Below, piece by piece: positions 8,886-16,056 of a stretch of 45,796 nucleotides of DNA. Each line of letters opens with the position of its first letter. Within the stretch, counting starts at the first letter, position 1. The stretch is from an uncultured Porphyromonadaceae bacterium (lineage in GTDB: Bacteria; Bacteroidota; Bacteroidia; Bacteroidales; Muribaculaceae): the NCBI GenBank assembly GCA_902470475.1, contig CABRGT010000007.1, positions 1 through 45,796 on the forward strand, in the 5' to 3' direction. A model generated the notes under the pieces. The model did no database searches. It saw nothing but the letters and a program-made list of their open reading frames with translations, and was not told where the DNA came from. A program made the position numbers and the translations under genes.

Positions 8886-10208
8886 ATGAAAATTCTCAAG
8901 ACAGCGACATGCCTGCTGGCGGCAATGCTCGCCGCATGCACGTCATACGAGATTGATATGCCCGAGAATCCCGAGGCTCCGGCCGTCGGACCGGAGGTGT
9001 CGGCCAACGTCATCTATCAGGCCAATCCACGCTTCTTCGGCGAGAACGATTGCCTCAACAAACTCACCGCCCAGGTGCCCCGTATCTCGGATATGGGCTG
9101 CGATATCCTGTGGGTGATGCCTGTGTGCACTCCCGGCGAACTCAAGGCCATCGGCTCGCCCTACTGCATCCGCGACTTCAAGCAGATCAATCCGCGCTAC
9201 GGCACCATGGCCGATTTCAAGGCCCTCGTGGCAGCAGCCCACGCTGCCGGCATGAAGGTGATCCTCGATTGGATCGCCAACCACACCTCATGGGACAATC
9301 CCTGGATAACCTCGCACCCCGACCGCTATAAGAAGGACGGCGAGGGCAACATCGTCAGTCCGGCCAACTGGCCCGACGTGGCTCAGCTCGACTACGGCAA
9401 TCCGGCCACGGCCGAAGCCATGGAGGACGCCATGGCCTACTGGGTCACCGAGGGAGGCATCGACGGCTTCCGCTGCGACTTCGCCGACGGCGTGCCTCAC
9501 GAATTCTGGAAAAAGGTCATCACCGACCTGCGCGCCTCCTGTCCCGGCCTCCTTATGATTGCCGAAACAGCCGACTACAGCTTCTACGACGACGGATTCG
9601 ACATGATCTACGACTGGAACTCGTCGCGTGCCATTTCCGCAGCTTTCCAGGGCGGCAAGGCGTCGGAAGTGGTGACCGAGGCCTCCGACGCGCTGGCCAA
9701 AGTGCCCGAAGGCAAGTCGATACTGCGCTATGTGTTCAACCACGACGTCGCCGCCGAGAACAGCATCGACCGCATGTACGGCTCCGTCGAAGCCATTCCG
9801 GCCGCCTACGTGCTGGCCGCCATGTTCAACGGCACGCCGATGATCTACTCGTCGATGGATGTCGAGGGCCTCAGCGGCAAACTGTCGTTCTTCGACTACA
9901 ATACGCTTGATTTCTCGACGGCGCTGACGGCTGAGTACCGTGCCATCAACGACGCATTCATCCGCTCGGCCGAGGTGCGTCGCGGTCAGCTCACGGGCTA
10001 TTCGACCTCGTCGGTCGTGAGCTTCACGCGTTCGGTTCCGGGCCACACCCTGCTGGTGATGGTCAACACTACCGGCAGCGAGCAGACCGTCAGGACGCCT
10101 ATTCAGCTTGCCGGAAGCCGGATGACCGATCTGATTTCGGGCCAGGAAGAGACAGTGCCGGTAACCGTCTCGCTCGGTGCCTACGGCTATACGATCCTTA
10201 TGAACTAA
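8886..10208 (+). CDS. GH13 alpha-amylase lipoprotein (SusG-like role)
   Basis: 440-residue lipoprotein amylase (signal MKILKTATCLLAAMLAAC, Cys 18) that cuts alpha-1,4-glucan, probably on the outer surface as SusG does. All four GH13 blocks are present: region I DWIANHTS (Asp 128, His 133), region II GFRCDFAD (nucleophile Asp 198), region III IAETAD (acid/base Glu 227), and region IV FNHD (His 286, Asp 287). A short beta-sandwich domain C closes the protein. It is much shorter than B. theta SusG (about 690 residues) and carries no internal carbohydrate-binding module; starch holding is presumably left to the preceding four-module protein. It sits 12 bp after that gene and 10 bp before the GH97 gene. 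Membrane side and exact product pattern are inferred. Confidence 0.92.
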   Translation: MKILKTATCLLAAMLAACTSYEIDMPENPEAPAVGPEVSANVIYQANPRFFGENDCLNKLTAQVPRISDMGCDILWVMPVCTPGELKAIGSPYCIRDFKQINPRYGTMADFKALVAAAHAAGMKVILDWIANHTSWDNPWITSHPDRYKKDGEGNIVSPANWPDVAQLDYGNPATAEAMEDAMAYWVTEGGIDGFRCDFADGVPHEFWKKVITDLRASCPGLLMIAETADYSFYDDGFDMIYDWNSSRAISAAFQGGKASEVVTEASDALAKVPEGKSILRYVFNHDVAAENSIDRMYGSVEAIPAAYVLAAMFNGTPMIYSSMDVEGLSGKLSFFDYNTLDFSTALTAEYRAINDAFIRSAEVRRGQLTGYSTSSVVSFTRSVPGHTLLVMVNTTGSEQTVRTPIQLAGSRMTDLISGQEETVPVTVSLGAYGYTILMN

Positions 10209-10218
10209 AGCATTTTAA

Positions 10219-12321
10219 ATGAAACTGTTCACCACAATCGCCATGCTGGCGGCCGCCATGACTGCGGCGGCCGCCGGCATCACATCGCCTTCGGGCGATC
10301 TGAAACTCGAGGTCGGCGTCGACGGAGCCGGCCGCCCGTTCTACTCGCTCGATTACAAAGGCCGCACGCTCGTGCAGCCCAGTCTGCTGGGCCTCGTGGC
10401 CGACGAGACACGCTTTGCCGACGGTTTCCGCATCGCGTCCGCCGACACTGCGACAGTCGACCGCTCGTGGCAGCCCGTGTGGGGCGAGTACGACACTGTG
10501 CGCGACCATTTCCGCGAACTGGCCGTGCACCTGAAAGCCGATGATCCCGAGCGCGAACTGACGCTGCGTTTCCGTCTGTTCGACGACGGTCTCGGTTTCC
10601 GCTACGAGCTGCCTGCCCAGCGCGGATCCAACTATCTGACTCTGCGCGACGAGCTCACGGAGTTCAACTACGGGGCCGACCATACGCTGTTCTGCATTCC
10701 GGGCGACTATGACACCGACGAATACCTGTGGTCGGAGACCACATTCACCGGCCTGCCGCAGGCTCTGGGGTCGTACCGCCGCCATTCGGAGGCGCAGCGC
10801 GCCGACGGTGTGTCGGTCCAGACTCCGCTGCTGATCAGGACGGCCGACCCGGTCTACGTCAACGTCCACGAGGCCGCCCTCACCGGTTATCCGGCCATGC
10901 TGCTCGACGTCGACACGGCCGCTTTCGCCATGAAGGCCCACCTTGTGCCCGACCGGCTGGGTGTGAGCGCCTATCTGCAGCTGCCGTTCAACACGCCCTG
11001 GCGCACGCTGATCGTGAGCGACGACGCACGCGACATCCTTGCCTCGCAGCTTGTCTATAACCTTAACGAACCGTGCAAGATCGAGGATACGTCGTGGATA
11101 AAACCGATGAAATTCGTCGGTGTGTGGTGGGAGATGTTCACCGGCAATGTCAAGACGTGGGCTTACTCCGACGACTGGCTGGCCAAGCCGGGCGTGACCG
11201 ACTACTCGGCCCTGAAGCCCAACGGCCGTCATCCGGCCAACACCGAGAACGTGAAGCGCTACATCGACTTCGCGGCCGACAACGGCATCGACGGCGTGCT
11301 CGTCGAGGGCTGGAACGAAGGCTGGGAGGACTGGGCGAGCTACCGCAAGAACCGCCAGTTCCTCTTCGACCGCCCGTACCCGGACTTTGACCTGCCCGCG
11401 CTGCGCGACTATGCCGCCGGCCGCGGCGTGAAGCTGATCATGCACCACGAGACGGCAGCCAACGCCGCCGACTACGAGCTGCAGCTCGACCGCGCGTTCC
11501 GGTTCATGAAGGACAACGGCTACGACGCCGTCAAGACCGGCTACGTCGGAGCCATAATCCCGCGCTCGGAACACCACACGTCGCAGTGGATGGTCGACCA
11601 CGTGCGCCATGTCATCGAACGCGCGGCCGAGTACGGGATCATGGTCGACAGCCACGAGGCACCGCGTCCGACAGGCCTGTGCCGCACCTATCCCAACTGG
11701 CTGGCCCAGGAATCGGCCCGCGGCGGCGAATTCGAGTCGATGGGCGGCAATCCGCCGTCGCACACGTGCATTCTGCCGTTCACGCGCCTCAAGGGTGGTC
11801 CGATGGACTACACTCCCGGTCTGTTCGAGACGCGGCTGAGCTACTATGGCGAGGGCAAGACGTCTCAGGCCGGAACCACGCTGGCCCGCCAGCTGGCGCT
11901 GTACCTGACCATGCCGTCGCCGATGCAGATGGCATGTGATCTGCCTGAGAACTACGAGCGCTTCGCCGACGCGTTCCAGTTCATAAAGGACGTCCCCGTC
12001 GACTGGTCCGACTCCCGCTATCTCGAGGCCGAGCCGGCCCGCTACATCACCGTGGCACGGCGCGACAAGAATTCCGACGACTGGTACGTGGGGGCCATCA
12101 CCGACGAACAGCCCCGCGAGGCCGTAATCGACCTGAGCTTCCTGCCCGCGGGCGCGAAATATACGGCCACCATCTATGAGGACGCCCCGGGCGCCGACTG
12201 GAAGGACAATCCGCAGGCCTACCGCATCCGCACCATCGACGTGCGGCCCGGCGACGTGCTCCGGCAGCCGCTTGCTCCGGGCGGAGGTGCCGCAATCCGC
12301 ATTGTAAGGAAAAATAAATAA
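10219..12321 (+). CDS. susB: GH97 alpha-glucosidase (SusB-like)
   Basis: 700-residue secreted enzyme (signal MKLFTTIAMLAAAMTAAAA) that releases glucose from imported maltooligosaccharides in the periplasm. The N-terminal beta-sandwich is followed by a barrel with VEGWNEGWEDW, MHHETAAN, SHEAPRPTGLCRTYPN and GGEFESMGG. Glu 411, Glu 480 and Glu 504 have exactly the spacing (69 and 24 residues) of Glu 439, Glu 508 and Glu 532, the catalytic residues of inverting SusB. This points to the inverting glucosidase branch, not the retaining galactosidase branch that uses an Asp. It is the last gene of the plus-strand sus operon, 10 bp after the amylase; the hairpin at 12422-12457 lies 100 bp beyond. Confidence 0.93.
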   Translation: MKLFTTIAMLAAAMTAAAAGITSPSGDLKLEVGVDGAGRPFYSLDYKGRTLVQPSLLGLVADETRFADGFRIASADTATVDRSWQPVWGEYDTVRDHFRELAVHLKADDPERELTLRFRLFDDGLGFRYELPAQRGSNYLTLRDELTEFNYGADHTLFCIPGDYDTDEYLWSETTFTGLPQALGSYRRHSEAQRADGVSVQTPLLIRTADPVYVNVHEAALTGYPAMLLDVDTAAFAMKAHLVPDRLGVSAYLQLPFNTPWRTLIVSDDARDILASQLVYNLNEPCKIEDTSWIKPMKFVGVWWEMFTGNVKTWAYSDDWLAKPGVTDYSALKPNGRHPANTENVKRYIDFAADNGIDGVLVEGWNEGWEDWASYRKNRQFLFDRPYPDFDLPALRDYAAGRGVKLIMHHETAANAADYELQLDRAFRFMKDNGYDAVKTGYVGAIIPRSEHHTSQWMVDHVRHVIERAAEYGIMVDSHEAPRPTGLCRTYPNWLAQESARGGEFESMGGNPPSHTCILPFTRLKGGPMDYTPGLFETRLSYYGEGKTSQAGTTLARQLALYLTMPSPMQMACDLPENYERFADAFQFIKDVPVDWSDSRYLEAEPARYITVARRDKNSDDWYVGAITDEQPREAVIDLSFLPAGAKYTATIYEDAPGADWKDNPQAYRIRTIDVRPGDVLRQPLAPGGGAAIRIVRKNK

Positions 12322-12421
12322 CTGTGTAAGATACTTTACGGATCGTAATTCAAACAAATGTTTCTGCTCCGGCCTGCGTGTGAACGTGGGCCGGTTCACT
12401 TTGCCGTCCGGGCATAAAAGC

Positions 12422-12457
12422 GTCAGGCGGATATCCGCTGCCGGATACCCGCCTGAC
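12422..12457 (-). terminator. Hairpin terminator between the converging sus and MurNAc operons
   Basis: GTCAGGCGG (12422-12430) pairs with CCGCCTGAC (12449-12457), and TATCCG/CGGATA extends the stem around a CTGC loop. Read on the minus strand, CGCTTTTATGCC follows, so it best serves the minus operon; it may also stop transcripts from GH97. Confidence 0.7.
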
Positions 12458-12479
12458 ACATATCTGTCGTACGGTATTC

Positions 12480-13154
12480 TTATTCCTTCACGTAGGGGAG
12501 GACGATGTCGCGCCATACGAGGTAGGCGGGACCGAGCAGATGCAGCCCGTCGTTGGTGTATTCGCGCTTGAGATTGCCCTCTTCGTCGCAGAAAGCCGGA
12601 TAGAGGTTGATGAAGGTGATGCCGCGGTCGGCGGCTACCTTGACCAGGCGTTCGTTGATGTCGCGGATCACCTGTTCCTTGCCGGCCATGAGCTTGTAGC
12701 GGCCGAACGAGTTGTTGATCGGCAGCATCGACTGCAGGTAGATGCGCGTCTGGGGCGATTCGGCGTGTATGTAGTCGACCAGACCGGCTATCGCGGTGGC
12801 TATTGAGTCGGCCGTCAGGTCGTGGCTGACGTCGTTGGCCCCGCTCATGAGGAAGATCTTGGCCGGATGGCCGGCCACCACTGAGCCTATGCGCTCCCGG
12901 ATGCCTGCCACTACGTCGCCGTTGATTCCGCGGTTGACGACATTGGGCATCTTAAGCAGTTCGTGCCATTCGCAGCCGTGGGTGAGGCTGTTGCCCAGGA
13001 ACACGATCGTGGTGCTGTCGACGCCGAGCTGGTCGAAGAGTGACGCACGCTGATAGTACAGCTCGGTGTATTTGGGCTTGGCGGGCGCGTCCTGCGCCTG
13101 GGCGCATACGGCGGCCGAGGCGATCAGTGCCAGTGTGAGGAATCTGCGCAGCAT
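12480..13154 (-). CDS. Secreted SGNH/GDSL esterase
   Basis: 224-residue SGNH hydrolase with a signal peptide (MLRRFLTLALIASAAVCAQA). Block I reads FLGNSLTHG (nucleophile Ser 56), block II NRGINGD, block III SGAND (Asn 107) and block V DGLHL (Asp 202, His 205), so the active site looks complete. Members remove acetyl or acyl groups from sugars; many Bacteroidetes examples are acetylesterases. It is the last gene of the MurNAc cluster, only 4 bp after murQ. De-O-acetylation of MurNAc or of wall polymers before further digestion is a reasonable inference, but the sequence alone does not show the substrate. Confidence 0.85.
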   Translation of the reverse strand: MLRRFLTLALIASAAVCAQAQDAPAKPKYTELYYQRASLFDQLGVDSTTIVFLGNSLTHGCEWHELLKMPNVVNRGINGDVVAGIRERIGSVVAGHPAKIFLMSGANDVSHDLTADSIATAIAGLVDYIHAESPQTRIYLQSMLPINNSFGRYKLMAGKEQVIRDINERLVKVAADRGITFINLYPAFCDEEGNLKREYTNDGLHLLGPAYLVWRDIVLPYVKE

Positions 13155-13158
13155 GGTA

Positions 13159-13980
13159 TCAGGCGTTTTCCTCGCGGTATGCGTCGACGGCGTTCTTCAC
13201 CGATCCGTGCATCAGCAGCAGGCGCTTTGATTCGTCGTAGTCGAGGCCGAGCTCGTCCATGACCATGCGTGTGCCACGGTCGACGAGTTTGGCGTTGGTG
13301 AGCTGCATGTTGACCATCTTGTTGCCCTTCACGCGGCCCATCTTGATCATGACGGATGTGGTGATCATGTTGCAGATCATCTTCTGGCCTGTACCCGACT
13401 TCATGCGCGACGAACCGGTGACATATTCCGGACCGACGATCATCTCGATGGCGATGTCGGCGGCCTCGCTGACGGGCGCGTCGGGATTGGAGGTGATGGC
13501 CGCGGTGAGGATGCCGTGCTCGCGGCAGTCCTTCAGTGCGCCGATGACGTAGGGTGTGGTGCCCGAAGCGGCTATGCCGATGACGGTGTCCTTCTCGTTG
13601 ATGTTGTATTTCTCGAGATCATGCCAGCCCTGGTGCGTGTCGTCCTCGGCATTTTCCACAGCGTTGCGCAGGGCGATGTCGCCGCCTGCTATAAGGCCGA
13701 TGACCCACGAGGGATCCATGCCGAATGTGGGAGGAATTTCCGAAGCGTCGAGCACGCCGAGGCGGCCGCTTGTGCCGGCGCCCATGTAGAAGATGCGGCC
13801 GCCCTTTTTCATGCGGGCCACAATCTCGGTGACGAGTTTCTCGATCTGGGGCAGGGCCTTTTCTACGGCCAGGGCCACTTTCTTATCCTCGGTGTTGATG
13901 TCGTGCAGGATCTCGCCCACCGACTTCTTCTCGAGATCGTTGTATAGCGAGGGTTGCTCGCTGATTTTTACAAATGCCAT
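13159..13980 (-). CDS. murQ: N-acetylmuramic acid 6-phosphate etherase
   Basis: 273-residue SIS-fold lyase that splits the ether bond of MurNAc-6-phosphate to give GlcNAc-6-phosphate and D-lactate in the cytoplasm. Typical motifs: FYMGAGTSGRLGVLDASEIPPTFG, AVENAEDD and the family signature GSSRMKSGTGQKM. Glu 81 and Glu 112 match in context and spacing the catalytic pair Glu 83/Glu 114 of E. coli MurQ. The length is slightly shorter than E. coli MurQ (298). It lies 34 bp after murK and 4 bp before the SGNH gene. Its product D-lactate links it to the dehydrogenase in the same cluster. Confidence 0.95.
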   Translation of the reverse strand: MAFVKISEQPSLYNDLEKKSVGEILHDINTEDKKVALAVEKALPQIEKLVTEIVARMKKGGRIFYMGAGTSGRLGVLDASEIPPTFGMDPSWVIGLIAGGDIALRNAVENAEDDTHQGWHDLEKYNINEKDTVIGIAASGTTPYVIGALKDCREHGILTAAITSNPDAPVSEAADIAIEMIVGPEYVTGSSRMKSGTGQKMICNMITTSVMIKMGRVKGNKMVNMQLTNAKLVDRGTRMVMDELGLDYDESKRLLLMHGSVKNAVDAYREENA

Positions 13981-14014
13981 ATTGATTGGGTTATATTCTT
14001 TACTATTCTTTATA

Positions 14015-14857
14015 TTACGCGGTGTGGAACTTGATCAGGCCTTCCATGGGGCTCTTGATGATGTTGCCCACGCGGCAGCCGCAGGCCGCTGCGGCTTCTT
14101 CGAGCACGGGGCGGTAGTAGTGGGCGATGGATCCGATGAAGTTCACGCTCAGGTCGCGGTAGCCTTTGTACTGGGCGATGTTGCGCACGAAGAACGACTT
14201 GAACGAATTCAGAACCAGGTCATGGATCTCCTTGCGGTCGATGTTCTCGAGCAGGAAGGGGGTCACGGAGGCCAGGAAGCGGTTGCCCTGAGGCTCCTTG
14301 TATACGCGGCGGATGATGGTGAGGCGGTCGAGCTCATACTGGGTGAGGAACTTCTCGCACAGGTCGGCCGGAAGCTGATTCTTGAGGACGTCGCCCAGGA
14401 GGATCTTGCCCAGCACGGCGCCCGAACCCTCGTCGCCGAGGATGAAACCCAGAGGCGATACGTTGTCGCGGATCTCGGTGCCGTCGTAATAGCATGAATT
14501 GGATCCCGTACCCATGATGCAGGCTATGCCGGCTTCGCGGCCGCACAGGGCGCGCGCTGCCGCCAGCAGGTCGGTGTGTACCTCGACGGTGGTGGCCGAC
14601 GGGAAGTTCGAGCGGATGGCGCGGGCTACGTTGCCGCACACTTCGTCGGAGATGCATCCGGCGCCGTAGAAGTATACTTCGGCCACGGGATATCCGGTGA
14701 GTTCGGGTACCAGTTCGTCGCCGATGCGCTGGCGCATTTCTTCCTCGGTGAGCATCACGGCGTTCATGCCGAGAGTGAACACTTGTTTTTCTACTTTTCC
14801 ATTTTTGAGCAGGCACCAGTCGATCTTGGTGCTGCCACAGTCTGCTACGAGTATCAT
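14015..14857 (-). CDS. murK: BadF/BadG-family amino-sugar kinase (MurNAc/GlcNAc kinase)
   Basis: 280-residue sugar kinase of the ASKHA fold. It opens with the phosphate-1 motif VADCGSTKIDW. It also has CIMGTGSNSCYYDG and FILGDEGSGAVLGK, as in GlcNAc kinases and MurK. MurK phosphorylates MurNAc (and often GlcNAc) at C6, giving the substrate of MurQ. The neighbours murT (4-bp ATGA overlap upstream) and murQ (34 bp downstream) reproduce the murTKQ order known from Tannerella forsythia. Which of the two sugars is preferred cannot be read from sequence. Confidence 0.85.
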   Translation of the reverse strand: MILVADCGSTKIDWCLLKNGKVEKQVFTLGMNAVMLTEEEMRQRIGDELVPELTGYPVAEVYFYGAGCISDEVCGNVARAIRSNFPSATTVEVHTDLLAAARALCGREAGIACIMGTGSNSCYYDGTEIRDNVSPLGFILGDEGSGAVLGKILLGDVLKNQLPADLCEKFLTQYELDRLTIIRRVYKEPQGNRFLASVTPFLLENIDRKEIHDLVLNSFKSFFVRNIAQYKGYRDLSVNFIGSIAHYYRPVLEEAAAACGCRVGNIIKSPMEGLIKFHTA

Positions 14858-16026
14858 ATCTTTATATATATTTTCTTTTTATATAATATCAGGCCAACAA
14901 GCCAGTTGAGTATCACGAAAAGCACTGCGAACACCAGCGATGCCAGGGTGGCGTCGTCGCAGCATACAGGCATGAGCATGTCTTTGTACACCCAGCCCTT
15001 GAGGGTGGTGCCGGCCACCGGGATGGCACCCATCACTATCGAAAGAATGGCGCCGAGACAGTAGAGGAAGAGCGGATTGATGCCGAACACCTCGAAGAAG
15101 CGGCACCAGCCCTTCTTGCCCTTGATGTCGATGATCCAGATCAGCAGGCCAAGCAGGCTTGACGCCAGGCCGCAGGTGGTGAGCACGAATGTCGGCGACC
15201 ATATCTTTTTGTTGATCGGCAGTCCGTAGCTGAGCAGGAATCCGGCGAATGTCAGTACCGTGCCGAGGATGAACAGGCGGTTGATGCGGTCGCGGTTGTC
15301 TTTGACCGACACGAGCCATCCGCCGCAGATGAAGCCTATGAGCATGTGTGCGATAGAAGGCAGCGTGCTCAGCAACCCTTCGGGATCGAATTTCAGTGTC
15401 ACGCCGTCGATGGTGTCGGCGTACATGTGGTCGGGCCCCAGTACCTTGTGGTCGACGATCGAGATGATGTTGTGGTCGGCGAATTCAAAGCCGTGGCCGC
15501 AGAGCAGTATCACGGTGTAGACCACCAGAATGCCGCCTACGAATGTCGGCAGCCACTTGTGCCTGAGCCACAGTGCTATGAGCGAACCGACGCCGTAGCA
15601 TATGGCAAGGCGCGGCATTACGCCCAGGATGCGGATATGGTCGAAGTTGAGCACCGCGTCCCAGAAGGCGACTCCGCTGAGCGTGCCGCGCAGGAACAGG
15701 CCGAACCAGGCGATGAACATGCCGATCAGAAAGATGACCACCGTGCGGCGGAGGATCTTGAGCATGGCCGATGCCGAGAACTTGAATTCGTACTTGCGCA
15801 GCGAGAAGTAGGTCGAGACACCCATGATGAACATGAAGAACGGGAACACGAGGTCGGTCGGCGTCAGGCCGTTCCACGACGCATGCTCCAGCGGAGCATA
15901 GATGTGCCCCCACGAGCCGGGATTGTTCACCAGGATCATGCCGGCGATGGTGATGCCGCGCATTATGTCGAGCGCGAGCAGTCTTTTCGGTTTTGGCCGG
16001 CCGGTTGTTGTGGCTGTGTGTGACAT
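14854..16026 (-). CDS. murT: MurT-like inner-membrane protein (HGSNAT/DUF5009 family), putative MurNAc transporter
   Basis: 390-residue membrane protein with about ten to eleven hydrophobic segments. The N-terminal part (RLLALDIMRGITIAGMILVN, HASWNGLTPTDLVFPFFMFI) is characteristic of the heparan-alpha-glucosaminide N-acetyltransferase/NagX-like family. From memory, the T. forsythia homologue beside murK and murQ was reported as the MurNAc transporter MurT. The last codons overlap the murK start (ATGA), so translation is likely coupled. The conserved His/Asp pair of the acetyltransferase family (His 48, and Asp in TPTD) is present, so acetyl transfer across the membrane remains an alternative or additional role. 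Confidence 0.75.
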   Translation of the reverse strand: MSHTATTTGRPKPKRLLALDIMRGITIAGMILVNNPGSWGHIYAPLEHASWNGLTPTDLVFPFFMFIMGVSTYFSLRKYEFKFSASAMLKILRRTVVIFLIGMFIAWFGLFLRGTLSGVAFWDAVLNFDHIRILGVMPRLAICYGVGSLIALWLRHKWLPTFVGGILVVYTVILLCGHGFEFADHNIISIVDHKVLGPDHMYADTIDGVTLKFDPEGLLSTLPSIAHMLIGFICGGWLVSVKDNRDRINRLFILGTVLTFAGFLLSYGLPINKKIWSPTFVLTTCGLASSLLGLLIWIIDIKGKKGWCRFFEVFGINPLFLYCLGAILSIVMGAIPVAGTTLKGWVYKDMLMPVCCDDATLASLVFAVLFVILNWLVGLILYKKKIYIKI

Positions 16027-16056
16027 GATTGCTTTATGGATAATTAGTTGGTTGGC

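Noticed and set aside
10198..12516. 772-codon minus-strand frame opposite GH97
   Set aside because: Antisense shadow; the GH97 catalytic residues prove the plus strand.
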